NCBI GenBank assembly: GCA_018658715.1
Contig: JABHUQ010000075.1
Location: 38,935 to 102,934 of the forward strand
Origin: Fidelibacterota bacterium
GTDB lineage: Bacteria; Fidelibacterota; Marinisomatia; Marinisomatales; UBA1611
Reading direction: 5' to 3'
DNA length: 64,000 nt
This document shows, in pieces, positions 44,921 to 54,704 of the stretch (within the stretch, counting starts at the first letter, position 1; each line of letters opens with the position of its first letter). The notes below the pieces were generated by a model. It was not told where the DNA came from, did not search any database, and saw only the letters and a list, made by a program, of their open reading frames with translations. Position numbers and translations under genes: made by a program.

Positions 44921-47011
44921 TTATAAAAAGCCTAGTTTTCTTCTTAAAACCCATTCGATAGTTAATAATATAAGTATTAAACATAGTAAAAATATATTTT
45001 CATTTAATATATAATTATTAACTTTCTTCATCTCCACATTCTTGGAATTAACAAAATCATAAATTTGATTTTTTTCTTCCCAATTTAAATATTTTCCATT
45101 AGTATTATTGGTTAAAGTTTGTAACAATGACTGGTTTAAAAAGACCCTATTCAACTCTATTTTACTTTCCTGAACTGTATAGGATCCATTGCCGACCAAT
45201 TGTTGGCTAGCACCATTATCTAAAATTATGTCATATTGATAATCTCCAGAAGATGTTGTCCAATATTTCCCATGAAACTCATTAGACTTTAAATCATATT
45301 TTAATGGTTTATCTTCCATCCATTCACCATCTTTATAAATTCTTATTGTACCATTATGTAAACTATATTTTTTTTGTCCTCCAACTCCGGTAACAACAAT
45401 TTGTTCCCCTTGTTGATATGATTTTTTATCTAATCTAAAAAAATATTGGTGATCCCCACCCGTTTTCATTAGCCACGAAAAAATACCATCCCACATTTTA
45501 GAAAAGGTATTAGCCCGCTGTGTTCCAATTAATTTATAATGCAATGAATATAAGTCTGGAGTCGTCCAAACGCCGTGTCTAAAACCACTATTTTCTCCTA
45601 ACAGAAGGACTGGAATAGATAAATCTTGTAATTGGAATTGAGCTAGAACTATTTGACCTTCGCTATCAATTTCTATCCCAGATGTGAGTGGCGGTAAATC
45701 CACATCTTTCATATCTATAAATGAATTATAATCGTATGGAAAGATAGATTGAATCGTGTCTGTAAATGACCAATTATTTATTCTACCATTCTCTAAAAAA
45801 TGAGTATAAGGTTTAGAGCTAAATAAAGGTAATAAATATTTAAATGATTCTTTAGATGATTCAGGACCAGCTATAAATAAAAGAGATGATTTTTGTGCTA
45901 TTATTTTTTTTGCTAAAATTTTGGATAAATCTTTCCATTCTAAAGCATTTTCTTTAATTGGATGATTATCAAGTATAATTAAATCGTATGGTTTTTTCCA
46001 AAATGATTTCAAAGTTGGACTAAAACCTTTCTTAACATTGATATAGTGGTCTAATTCAAATCTTGAATTTTTATTTAATACGCTCTTTAAAACACCAGTA
46101 TTATAATTTGGAGCACCCGTTAATAAACCTATTCTGTATTTTGACTTTAATACTTTTAGACTCATTGATTGTCGGTTATTTAAAATATTCACTTCTTCTT
46201 CAAGAACAGATACTTTTGCCTGATAACTTAAATTTCCTAGTTGAGATGGTTTAACTCTAAAAATGACTTCATGTGTGTTCCCCACTCCATCAACAGACAA
46301 AACTTTTGAACCAACTAATTTACCATCTTGGAAAAGGGTTACGTCAATCCGTTGTCCAATATGGCCAAAACTGCTTACTCCTATTTTCATTTCAACTTCT
46401 TCATTAATAATGGCAATTGGCGGAAAATCAATAGATTCGATTGATAAGTCCACCATTGGAGATAAATCTCCCACACCAATACAATAAATAGGCGTCTCTA
46501 ATTCGTAAGTTAACTGACTGGGGTGCATCCCTTGTGTGGGTTGACCATCCGTAATAATTATGGCGCCCGCTAACCCTTTCGGTTCATTCTCTTTAATATG
46601 CTTAACAACAAGTCCTAAATCTGTAGAACTTCGATTACCCTTATTATTTTTTTGAATAGAGTTTGAGAAATAATGGATTTGAACATGTGATGCTTTATCA
46701 GATAAATTTCTTTTTAAATCTTTAATGGCTATTTCAAGCGATGATTTCGTTGGACTCCCGTGGTAATCCATCGAAAGAGAATTATCAATATATACATTCC
46801 AAGTTAATGGCCGAGTTTCAGTATATATATGTTTTACTTTTGGATTTAGGATTAGGATTACTAAAAGGGAGAATACTACAAATCTAATCCAAAAGAGAGC
46901 CCTTACTTCTTGATGAACTGATGTTAATCTATATACCCAACCTAGGGTTAAAGTGACTAATATGATTATTCCCCAAAAAATAATATTGGGGGTTAAAAGG
47001 GAAAATGACAT
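44921..47011 (-). CDS. Membrane-anchored VWA-domain protein of unknown role
   Basis: A 696-aa protein. Two membrane helices occupy about residues 8-27 and 40-57, followed by a VWA-type domain with MIDAS residues Asp76, Ser78 and Ser80 (YIDNSLSMDYHG) and AIIITDGQPTQG. Beyond this are Ig-like segments and a Rossmann-like region (YRIGLLTGAPNYNTGVLKSV), then a beta-rich part, and a last helix with RRK at the C-terminus. Similar proteins occur in Bacteroidota near BatA-type or amidotransferase-like membrane proteins, but the function is not known. It lies one base before tsaD on the same strand. Confidence 0.75.
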   Translation of the reverse strand: MSFSLLTPNIIFWGIIILVTLTLGWVYRLTSVHQEVRALFWIRFVVFSLLVILILNPKVKHIYTETRPLTWNVYIDNSLSMDYHGSPTKSSLEIAIKDLKRNLSDKASHVQIHYFSNSIQKNNKGNRSSTDLGLVVKHIKENEPKGLAGAIIITDGQPTQGMHPSQLTYELETPIYCIGVGDLSPMVDLSIESIDFPPIAIINEEVEMKIGVSSFGHIGQRIDVTLFQDGKLVGSKVLSVDGVGNTHEVIFRVKPSQLGNLSYQAKVSVLEEEVNILNNRQSMSLKVLKSKYRIGLLTGAPNYNTGVLKSVLNKNSRFELDHYINVKKGFSPTLKSFWKKPYDLIILDNHPIKENALEWKDLSKILAKKIIAQKSSLLFIAGPESSKESFKYLLPLFSSKPYTHFLENGRINNWSFTDTIQSIFPYDYNSFIDMKDVDLPPLTSGIEIDSEGQIVLAQFQLQDLSIPVLLLGENSGFRHGVWTTPDLYSLHYKLIGTQRANTFSKMWDGIFSWLMKTGGDHQYFFRLDKKSYQQGEQIVVTGVGGQKKYSLHNGTIRIYKDGEWMEDKPLKYDLKSNEFHGKYWTTSSGDYQYDIILDNGASQQLVGNGSYTVQESKIELNRVFLNQSLLQTLTNNTNGKYLNWEEKNQIYDFVNSKNVEMKKVNNYILNENIFLLCLILILLTIEWVLRRKLGFL

Positions 47012-48001
47012 CTAACCTAATTTTAAATTTGGGTAGATTGCAAAGGATAAATCATTTTTAAAATTATTTTTAAATTTTATTTCACCAAGAAATGCAATCA
47101 TGGCTGCATTATCTGTGCAGAAACGTAAATCAGGAAATAATATTTTTTTATCTATTAATGTTTCTTTTAATCGTTTTCTTAATGATTGATTCGCTGCAAC
47201 ACCACCAGCAATAACACACGTATTTACTTCTGATTGGATAACAGCTCTTTTTACCTTCTCTACTAATGTAGAAACAATTGCATATTCATAGCTTGCTGCA
47301 ACATCTGACTTTGATAATTGTTCATCTTCTTGAAATGAATCCATATAATAAAGGAGAGACGTCTTTAATCCACTAAAACTAAATTCAAGTGACTTTTTTC
47401 CCATCAAAGCTTTTGGGAATACAACTTTTTCAATATTTCCGCCCTTTGCTAATTTTTCAATTTCTGGCCCCCCAGGATATCCGAGTCCAAGAATTCGTGC
47501 TCCCTTATCAAATGCTTCACCTGCTGCATCATCCCTAGTTTCACCCATTAAAGCGTACTGACCTAATTCTTTAATGAGCCATATTTGGGTATGTCCACCC
47601 GAAACAAGAAGACAAACAAACGGATATTTTAACGTTGGATCTGCCATAAAGTTCGCATAAATATGTGCCTCAAGGTGATTAATTGGAATAATAGGTATAT
47701 CTAAACCCAACCCAAATCCTTTAGCGAAACTAACACCTGTCAATAAGGCACCAGATAAACCTGGTCCATGAGTGACAGCAATTCCATCAATCTGGTTTTT
47801 TTCTATTTTGGCTTTTACTAATGCTTTAGAAACAATCCCATTTAATAAGCGTTCATGCTCTCTAGATGCCATTTCTGGCACCACACCGCCATATAAATTA
47901 TGAATAGATTGGGAGCTTAGAACACTTGCTTTTATAATTCCATCTTCGCAAATAGCTGCCGCTGTTTCGTCACAAGAAGTTTCAATTCCTAATATAATCA
48001 A
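47012..48001 (-). CDS. tsaD: tRNA N6-threonylcarbamoyladenosine transferase TsaD
   Basis: The universal enzyme that attaches threonylcarbamoyl to A37 of ANN-decoding tRNAs. The likely start is TTG at 48001, overlapping the YbbR gene stop (TTGA), giving 329 aa beginning IILGIETSCDETAAAI. The longer frame to 48055 adds 18 residues unlike the family. Metal-binding histidines lie in INHLEAHIYANF; other motifs are VTHGPGLSGALLTG, LVSGGHTQIWLI and VIAGGVAANQSLR. Confidence 0.95.
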   Translation of the reverse strand: MIILGIETSCDETAAAICEDGIIKASVLSSQSIHNLYGGVVPEMASREHERLLNGIVSKALVKAKIEKNQIDGIAVTHGPGLSGALLTGVSFAKGFGLGLDIPIIPINHLEAHIYANFMADPTLKYPFVCLLVSGGHTQIWLIKELGQYALMGETRDDAAGEAFDKGARILGLGYPGGPEIEKLAKGGNIEKVVFPKALMGKKSLEFSFSGLKTSLLYYMDSFQEDEQLSKSDVAASYEYAIVSTLVEKVKRAVIQSEVNTCVIAGGVAANQSLRKRLKETLIDKKILFPDLRFCTDNAAMIAFLGEIKFKNNFKNDLSFAIYPNLKLG

Positions 48002-48975
48002 TTTGCTTCCCTTGCGACACCTAGTTCTAAGCTTCGTGGAGATAGGTCTCTCCATTCTAATACATTTTCAGGTAAAGCAACTGTTGGTTCATAAAACTGT
48101 TTTCTTATAGACCAATTTTTAAAATCAATCGTTATTATTATATCTTCATTTGTTAAATCTGCAATGCGTTGAACTCCTCCTATGATTGTTAGTGCAACAG
48201 TTTGGGGAGACGGAAAGACTCGAATTTTCTCAGGCTTATTTAAGACGGTTACAGGAATATCAACAATTATTCTTTCACTGATTTGTTGAATGTCTACAAC
48301 ATATGATATATTGTCTTGGGAATATTCTACTAAAGATCCAATTTTTTCTAGTCGTATGGATCCATTCTGTGATAAACTCGCTCCTAGGATAGAATCAGAA
48401 ATTGTATTAATAATATGGACATTTTCTAATACTTCCTTCGGTCCAGCTATCTGTAGTTCCTTTGGCAAGATAGATATATTCCCAACCTGAATAAAACCTG
48501 GAGACGGATTGATAAATATTTGGGATTGGACAGGAACAGTTTTTACATTATAATCATCCAAACTAATTTGGATTCGGTTAGGATATACGACTTCTATAAA
48601 TAATAAATTATATGAATCTGGAATTACAACTTTTTGCGGATACTTATCAAAGTAATCACTAAGCACAAATTCATATTCGTTAGAGATACCCTCTAAATCT
48701 ATTACGAGTTTAAATTGTGTAAATCGTTTTAGAATGGATGCCTTAAATAGATCAAGACCACGACCTTTTAATCTAACAGTTGCTGTTCGAGGAACTTCTT
48801 CTCTGTGGGCTTTTTGCTTACTCAGGTTTCGTGCTTCTATCGGCATCTCGAAAGACATGACATACACATTACCACTGACAACAAAAAACCACAGTAAAAT
48901 AGCTAAGCCCGTAGAGCCTAGCCCAAGAACGAGTTTTTGACTTGGGATAGTTCCTGTAGGGTTTTTCAGCTTCAT
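47998..48975 (-). CDS. YbbR-domain membrane protein (CdaR-like)
   Basis: A 325-aa protein with one N-terminal helix (LGSTGLAILLWFFVVSG) and three to four YbbR repeats, such as VPVQSQIFINPSPGFIQVG, IAGPKEVLENVHIINT and VRVFPSPQTV-like stretches. In Firmicutes CdaR regulates the diadenylate cyclase CdaA; no cdaA is seen here, so its partner is unknown. Lies between rpsA and tsaD. Confidence 0.82.
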   Translation of the reverse strand: MKLKNPTGTIPSQKLVLGLGSTGLAILLWFFVVSGNVYVMSFEMPIEARNLSKQKAHREEVPRTATVRLKGRGLDLFKASILKRFTQFKLVIDLEGISNEYEFVLSDYFDKYPQKVVIPDSYNLLFIEVVYPNRIQISLDDYNVKTVPVQSQIFINPSPGFIQVGNISILPKELQIAGPKEVLENVHIINTISDSILGASLSQNGSIRLEKIGSLVEYSQDNISYVVDIQQISERIIVDIPVTVLNKPEKIRVFPSPQTVALTIIGGVQRIADLTNEDIIITIDFKNWSIRKQFYEPTVALPENVLEWRDLSPRSLELGVAREAN

Positions 48976-48998
48976 TGGCGCATCCTACTGAACCATTT

Positions 48999-50912
48999 TT
49001 AAGCCTCTTCTGGCGTCTCTTCCTCTTTTTCGGCTGACTTTGCCTGCTCGATTAATTCTAGAGGAAGTTCAAGTTTTTCGCCTTCGGCATCATCTTGGTT
49101 TTTTAGAAATTCTTTAACGGCACTATTCGCAGATTGCCTATTACCACCTGCAAGTTCTTCTTTAAATAGAATTACTTTTCTATCTTCAGGTGATACCTGC
49201 ATTACAATTCCTGATAAGTTAGCTCCTACCTCAAATTGGCTCGCTAAAGCACGACGATCACGTTTAGACATTTTTCCAAATGGAATAATTCCTTCCACAT
49301 CCATATCTAAAGAAATAATAATTCCTTTATCCAAAACACGGATGATTTCGCCACTCACTTCTTTTCCACTCTCGTAGAATTCAATGATTTTTGGCCATGG
49401 ATCATCTAATAATTGCTTATAGCCTAATGAAATACGTCTATTTTCGCGTGAAACTTCCAACACACGAACTTCAACTTCTTGACCTTTTTCTAAAACTTCC
49501 TTAGGATGTTTTATTACTTTAGTCCAAGACATATCAGAAATATGTATTAATCCATCAATGCCATCTTCCAATTCAGCAAAAGCACCAAATTGAGTCAGGT
49601 TCTGAACAGTACTTTTTTGCACTGAACCAACGATGAATTTTTCTTCAATTTTATCCCATGGATCTGGGGAAAGTTGCTTAACACCTAAACTGATTTTCCG
49701 GTCTTCTGTATCAATTGAAAGAACTTGTGCTTCAATTTCATCTCCCATTGAATAAATTTCGGATGGATTCTTAACGTGTCTTGTCCATGAAATTTCAGAA
49801 ACGTGAATGAGACCTTCTACCCCAGGTTCTAGTTCAATAAAACACCCATAATTGGTTAAACTAACAGCTTTACCTTTTACGATTGTTCCTATAGCATATT
49901 TACTTTCAACACCATCCCATGGATGTGGTGATAATTGTTTTAAGCCAAGGGAAACACGTTTTCGCTCTTCATCATATTCAATAACTTTTACGGTTAATGT
50001 TTCGTTAAGTTCAACAACTTCTGTGGGGTGATTAACACGCCCCCAAGATAAATCAGTAATATGGAGTAAACCATCAATACCACCTAAATCAACAAAGACT
50101 CCAAAGTCAGTTATATTTTTAACACGACCTTCTAAAATGCTTCCTACTTCCAATTCTTGGAAAAGTGCATCACGTTGTTCAGCCAAGCTTGCTTCCAAGA
50201 TTGCTTTGTGAGACACAACAACATTTTTACGTGCTTCATTTAGTTTGACAATTTTCAATTCAAGTTCTTTATTCAAATAATAATCAAAATCTTGAATTGG
50301 TCTAACATCAATTTGGGAACCGGGAAGGAATGCTTGAACTTTCCCAAGGTCAACAATCATTCCACCTTTAATCCGGCGAATAAGGGTACCTTTAATAATT
50401 TCTTCATTATCAAACGATTCTTTCAAATCTCTCCAGCGACGCATAAAGTCTGCTTTATCTTTTGATAATATTGTATTTCCACCTGCATCTTCTATATGTT
50501 CAACGTAGACTTCAACTTGTTCGCCAATGGCAGGAAGTTCTTCATTTGAAAATTCTGATCTGTCAATAATACCTTCTGACTTGAAACCAATATCAATCAT
50601 GATTTCTTTTTCATTGGCACCGACAACACGACCCATAAGTAACTTATCTTCTACAATATCAATAAGAGCACCTTCATAAAGGGCTTCATTCGCATTAGGT
50701 TCTGAAACTTCTACCTCGGGGGATAATATTTCATCCTGCGTAACAACTTTTACTTCTTTAAATAGGTCATCTGATAGATAATTTTTTATCTCTTTTTCAA
50801 TAACAGGTTCTGTAGTAGACGCTGTCTTTTCAACGCTGACTTCAACTTCAGGTGTTTCCACTATTGTATCCGCCTCTTCAACTACCGGTTCTGGATTTAG
50901 TTCTTCAAACAT
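48999..50912 (-). CDS. rpsA: 30S ribosomal protein S1
   Basis: A 637-aa protein with six S1 RNA-binding repeats (approximately residues 80-150, 165-235, 250-325, 335-410, 420-500 and 510-580). Repeats 3-5 carry the canonical GRVKNITDFGVFVDLGGIDG and DGLLHITDLSW type motifs. An acidic N-terminal extension of about 75 residues (rich in Glu and Val) precedes the first repeat, and a glutamate-rich tail ends the protein. It lets ribosomes bind weakly structured leaders, and lies directly after cmk as in many bacteria. Confidence 0.96.
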   Translation of the reverse strand: MFEELNPEPVVEEADTIVETPEVEVSVEKTASTTEPVIEKEIKNYLSDDLFKEVKVVTQDEILSPEVEVSEPNANEALYEGALIDIVEDKLLMGRVVGANEKEIMIDIGFKSEGIIDRSEFSNEELPAIGEQVEVYVEHIEDAGGNTILSKDKADFMRRWRDLKESFDNEEIIKGTLIRRIKGGMIVDLGKVQAFLPGSQIDVRPIQDFDYYLNKELELKIVKLNEARKNVVVSHKAILEASLAEQRDALFQELEVGSILEGRVKNITDFGVFVDLGGIDGLLHITDLSWGRVNHPTEVVELNETLTVKVIEYDEERKRVSLGLKQLSPHPWDGVESKYAIGTIVKGKAVSLTNYGCFIELEPGVEGLIHVSEISWTRHVKNPSEIYSMGDEIEAQVLSIDTEDRKISLGVKQLSPDPWDKIEEKFIVGSVQKSTVQNLTQFGAFAELEDGIDGLIHISDMSWTKVIKHPKEVLEKGQEVEVRVLEVSRENRRISLGYKQLLDDPWPKIIEFYESGKEVSGEIIRVLDKGIIISLDMDVEGIIPFGKMSKRDRRALASQFEVGANLSGIVMQVSPEDRKVILFKEELAGGNRQSANSAVKEFLKNQDDAEGEKLELPLELIEQAKSAEKEEETPEEA

Positions 50913-50930
50913 TCTTTTATATTTCCTTTT

Positions 50931-51590
50931 TTATTCTTTGTTAGTTATGTGTTTTACTATTTTTTCTATTTGTTCACTTATTGATAATAGACTCGTATCA
51001 ATTTCTATTGCATCTTTAGCTTGTCTTAAGGGAGAATGTTCTCGTGATGAATCTAACAAATCTCTCTTTTCAATTTCAAACATCAAGTCATCAAGAGATT
51101 TTGTTTCACCAAGTTTTTCCAAGTCAACTAATCTTCTTTCAGCTCTAACTTTTACATCAGCAACCAGAAAAAACTTATAGTCAGCGTTTGGAAAAACAAC
51201 TGTTCCTATATCTCGCCCTTCAATCACACATCCATTTTCTTTACCAATTGCTCTTTGCAATTCTACCATGGATTTCCGTATCTCGGGAATAGCGCTAACA
51301 GCACTTACGAACAATGTTACCTCAGTTGAACGAATTAATGATGATACATTTTCATTATTAATAAAAATGCAATTTTCCCCATTAACAATTTCAAAACGTA
51401 TTTGAATATCGCTCAGTAATATTTTTAATTCTACTGGCTGAGTAATATCAATATTTTTTGTTATAACAATATGAGTTATCGCTCGATACATTGACCCCGT
51501 ATCCAAATAAGGAATCCTTAAAATTCGGGATACACCTTTTGCCGTTGTACTTTTACCGGAAGCAGCTGGACCGTCAATAGCTATGATCAT
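50931..51590 (-). CDS. cmk: Cytidylate kinase
   Basis: A 219-aa nucleotide kinase for CMP and dCMP. The P-loop is IAIDGPAASGKSTTAKGVSR, followed by LDTGSMYRAITH, VIEGRDIGTVVFPNADYKFFL and the lid RRLVDLEKLGE. The cmk-rpsA pairing is widely conserved. Confidence 0.96.
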   Translation of the reverse strand: MIIAIDGPAASGKSTTAKGVSRILRIPYLDTGSMYRAITHIVITKNIDITQPVELKILLSDIQIRFEIVNGENCIFINNENVSSLIRSTEVTLFVSAVSAIPEIRKSMVELQRAIGKENGCVIEGRDIGTVVFPNADYKFFLVADVKVRAERRLVDLEKLGETKSLDDLMFEIEKRDLLDSSREHSPLRQAKDAIEIDTSLLSISEQIEKIVKHITNKE

Positions 51591-51679
51591 GATTCTAAAC
51601 TCTCAATAAGCCGGCGAAATTACCCATCAAAGTTGTATATCTCAAATGATTTGAATAAAATACAATTTCCAATTTTATA

Positions 51680-52393
51680 TCATCTTTTCTTTATCAATGC
51701 ATCTAAATCTTTTAATTCTTGTTCTGTTAACCCTCGGAATTCTCCAATTTTAAGATTTGACATTGTGATGGGACCAAATTTGATTCTTTTTAGATGGTGA
51801 AGATTTATTCCTAAATGATAGCACATTCGACGAATTTCTCTTTTTTTACCTTGATGAAGTCTTAATAATACTTTAGATCGCCCTTTTACTTTTCGTTGAC
51901 TCACAATTTCTGCGCGACCATACTCACCATCACCTATGTAGAGCCCCTTTTTTAATTTTGTAATTTGGGGTGGTGTGATGATTCCATCAATTTCTACAAT
52001 ATATTCTCGAGGAATTCGATTTTTAGGATGTGTAAGAAATTGAAGTAATTTCCCATCATTCGTCAACATTATTAAGCCGGTCGTATCTTTATCTAACCGC
52101 CCAACAGGAGCTAACCGAACGCCCGATGGTACATATTCCATGACCGTACGGCGCCCATGAGTATCCTTGACAGTTGTTATAACATTTTTGGGTTTATTCA
52201 GTATGTAAATAACACGTTGTTTGACTGGCTTTACTATTTGTCCATCATACTTGATTTCGTCTGAATCAGAAACAGACATTGCTGGGTCAAGGACCATTGT
52301 TCCATTGACCAATGTGGTTCCCCGCTGGATTAAATCATCTGCACCCCGTCTCGAAGCGACACCACATTGAGCCAAATATTTATTTAATCTCAT
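51680..52393 (-). CDS. 23S rRNA pseudouridine synthase (RluB/RsuA family)
   Basis: A 237-aa enzyme. The S4 domain starts RLNKYLAQCGVASRRGADDL, and the catalytic domain has the aspartate in APVGRLDKDTTGLIMLTNDG, then PREYIVEIDG and QGKKREIRRMCYHLG. The family member most likely is RluB (23S U2605). The start at 52393 lies four bases after the scpB stop; a longer frame to 52480 within scpB was rejected. Confidence 0.93.
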   Translation of the reverse strand: MRLNKYLAQCGVASRRGADDLIQRGTTLVNGTMVLDPAMSVSDSDEIKYDGQIVKPVKQRVIYILNKPKNVITTVKDTHGRRTVMEYVPSGVRLAPVGRLDKDTTGLIMLTNDGKLLQFLTHPKNRIPREYIVEIDGIITPPQITKLKKGLYIGDGEYGRAEIVSQRKVKGRSKVLLRLHQGKKREIRRMCYHLGINLHHLKRIKFGPITMSNLKIGEFRGLTEQELKDLDALIKKR

Positions 52394-52397
52394 TGTA

Positions 52398-52997
52398 TTA
52401 TGATTGTGCAGTTTCTGAAGATGAGTCAACTTCTTCAAATACAGCCATTTGTTCGCCGAGGGAAGGGTCTGCTTCAACAAGTTCTGAAATTTCTTTTAAC
52501 TTTGGTAAATCAGAAAGCCGATTCAACCCAAAATGTTCTAGAAATTTATCCGTTGTTTGGTAAAGTAACGGACGGCCAGGGCCAGAATCTCTTCCTTTAA
52601 TTCTAACAAGGTTTCGATTGAGTAATGTTTTAATCACGCCAGATGAATCTACACCACGGACAGCTTCAATTTCATATCGCCCAACGGGTTGCTTATAAGC
52701 AATGATGGCCAACGTGTCGAGAGCTGCGGGTGATAAAATTAATTTTCCTGATTTTGCTATCAAACGACGTATCCATGTTTCATATTCTTTTTTTGATATA
52801 AGTTGGAACCCACCTGCGACAGTTTCAATCTCGAATGCCCGTCCAATTGACGCATAGTCATTATTTAACTCTTCTACAATTTGTTTTAGATTTGGTGGGT
52901 CAGAATCAAAAACGAGATTTATACGTTTTTGAGATAACGGCTCAGGGCTAGCAAAAAGCAGTGCTTCGATTATTTGTATTTGTTCTTTTTTTTGCAT
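52398..52997 (-). CDS. scpB: Segregation and condensation protein B
   Basis: A 199-aa winged-helix kleisin-associated subunit of the SMC complex. Markers are IIEALLFASPEPLSQKRI, AGGFQLISKKEYETWIRRL, LSPAALDTLAIIAYKQPVGR and GVDSSGVIKTLLNRNLVRIKGRD. It overlaps scpA by one base. Confidence 0.95.
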   Translation of the reverse strand: MQKKEQIQIIEALLFASPEPLSQKRINLVFDSDPPNLKQIVEELNNDYASIGRAFEIETVAGGFQLISKKEYETWIRRLIAKSGKLILSPAALDTLAIIAYKQPVGRYEIEAVRGVDSSGVIKTLLNRNLVRIKGRDSGPGRPLLYQTTDKFLEHFGLNRLSDLPKLKEISELVEADPSLGEQMAVFEEVDSSSETAQS

Positions 52998-53737
52998 TAC
53001 GCCATAGCTCCAATATGAACTAACTCTATATCACTAAAGTTACTTTCTTGGATCACTTTTATATCCCCCAATCTCACCAAATCTAGTATAGCTAAAAAGG
53101 TTACAACAATTTCTATTCGTGTAGATAATTGTTGTAATAAAGTAGAAAATTTTAATTTGCCATCACCATCAAAATACCTAAAAATGAGTTCTTTTTGAGC
53201 TTCTAATTTTACCGGTTCGCGATGTAATTCAAAGACAGACATTACGGGGCGATTTTCCATTGCCTTTTTAAAAACAAGAGCCAAATCATATAAAGTCACA
53301 TCTTTTAACATTGATCCTAAATCAAACGAATCATCTTCAGCAGGAACGGACATTTGAAAACCTTTAGAAAAATGATGAGATCGATTTTCAGCTAATGATT
53401 CTAATGAATCTGAAACATCTTTAAATCGTTTATATTCAATTAATTGTTCAATTAATTCTCGTCGCGGATCAATGACTTCGCCATCTTCATCAATTTCCTG
53501 TCTTGGAATTAACATTTTTGCTTTCACTCGCATGAGCGTTGATGCCATAACAATAAAATCACCTGCAATGCGCATATTCAATCTTTTCCACATTTCGATG
53601 GTTTTAATAAATTCTTTTGTGATGGATCCAATAGGTATATCATAAATATCAAGTTCATCCCTTCGAATGAAATAGAGTAATAGGTCCATGGGACCTTGAA
53701 AATTATCTAAATGGACTTGATATGTGTTATGAATCAA
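52997..53737 (-). CDS. scpA: Segregation and condensation protein A
   Basis: A 246-aa kleisin of the SMC-ScpAB chromosome-condensing complex. The N-terminal LDNFQGPMDLLLYFIRRDELD and IYDIPIGSITKEFIKTI bind the SMC neck, and the C-terminal winged helix ends with TFLAILDLVRLGDIKVIQE. It uses a TTG start that overlaps trpS by 11 bases. Confidence 0.95.
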   Translation of the reverse strand: MIHNTYQVHLDNFQGPMDLLLYFIRRDELDIYDIPIGSITKEFIKTIEMWKRLNMRIAGDFIVMASTLMRVKAKMLIPRQEIDEDGEVIDPRRELIEQLIEYKRFKDVSDSLESLAENRSHHFSKGFQMSVPAEDDSFDLGSMLKDVTLYDLALVFKKAMENRPVMSVFELHREPVKLEAQKELIFRYFDGDGKLKFSTLLQQLSTRIEIVVTFLAILDLVRLGDIKVIQESNFSDIELVHIGAMA

Positions 53738-54704
53738 TTTTTAGTCCAATTGCTTCTTTTATTGTAGCCATTGTTTTATCAGCAACAGTGCTCGCTTTTT
53801 CCGCACCTATTTTAAGGATATCTTTTACGTGATCTGGGTGAGAAATATAATATTCCCTCTTTTCCCTAAATGGAGAGAAATGCTCCATAATAGATTCAAA
53901 TAATTCTACTTTAATATCACCATATCTTAATCCAGGATTATCATAGCGACTCGTTAAATCTTCGATACCATCTTCGTTTAGGAATAAAGAATAAAGTTGA
54001 AATAAGGGCGTATCTTTATCTTTTGGTTCTTCGATTGGAGTTGTATCTGTCTTAATCCGCATAATTGTTTTTCGAATTTTCTTTTCAGTATCAAAAATCG
54101 GAATAATATTACCGTAAGATTTACTCATTTTTTGACCATCAGTTCCTGGAACAAGCATCGTTGTTTTTTCAATATCAGGTTCGGGCACAACTAATACATC
54201 GCCAAATAAATTATTGATTCGAACAGCAATGTCTCGTGTCATTTCTAAATGTTGTTTTTGGTCTTTCCCTACTGGTACAAGTTCACTATTAAATAATAAT
54301 ATATCGGCTGCCATTAAAACAGGATATGAAAACAAGCCTAAATTTGCTGAAATACCACGTGCAATTTTATCTTTATAAGATGTTGCACGATCCAAGAGAC
54401 CCATCGGTGTTACATTTGAAAGTAACCAAGTTAATTCTGTAACTTGAGGGACGTCAGATTGAATCCAAAAGGTTGATTTTTCTGGATCAAGACCTAATGC
54501 TAAAAAGTCACATACAGCTTCAAATGTATTTTTAGATAAATTATCCTTTTCTGGTATTGTAGTAAGGGCATGATAATTAGCAATAAAACAAAATAAATCA
54601 TTGTTTCCCTGATATTGTATCATTCGGGACATCATACCAAAATAATTTCCTAAATGCAGTTGTCCTGATGGCTGTATGCCACTTAATACTCTTTGTTTTT
54701 TCAT
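53727..54704 (-). CDS. trpS: Tryptophanyl-tRNA synthetase
   Basis: A 325-aa class I synthetase. The HIGH-like motif is GIQPSGQLHLGNYFG and the KMSKS motif is TDGQKMSKSYGN; the tryptophan-binding LMAADILLFNSELVPVGKDQ block is typical. It shares one base with the HNH gene stop. Confidence 0.97.
   Translation of the reverse strand: MKKQRVLSGIQPSGQLHLGNYFGMMSRMIQYQGNNDLFCFIANYHALTTIPEKDNLSKNTFEAVCDFLALGLDPEKSTFWIQSDVPQVTELTWLLSNVTPMGLLDRATSYKDKIARGISANLGLFSYPVLMAADILLFNSELVPVGKDQKQHLEMTRDIAVRINNLFGDVLVVPEPDIEKTTMLVPGTDGQKMSKSYGNIIPIFDTEKKIRKTIMRIKTDTTPIEEPKDKDTPLFQLYSLFLNEDGIEDLTSRYDNPGLRYGDIKVELFESIMEHFSPFREKREYYISHPDHVKDILKIGAEKASTVADKTMATIKEAIGLKIDS

Noticed and set aside
51591..51679. Promoter-like sequence before cmk
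   Set aside because: Only partial boxes and a 6-bp palindrome were seen; too weak in AT-rich sequence.
52393..52480. Longer pseudouridine synthase frame reaching 52480
   Set aside because: The extra 29 residues lie within scpB and precede the S4 domain start seen in the family.
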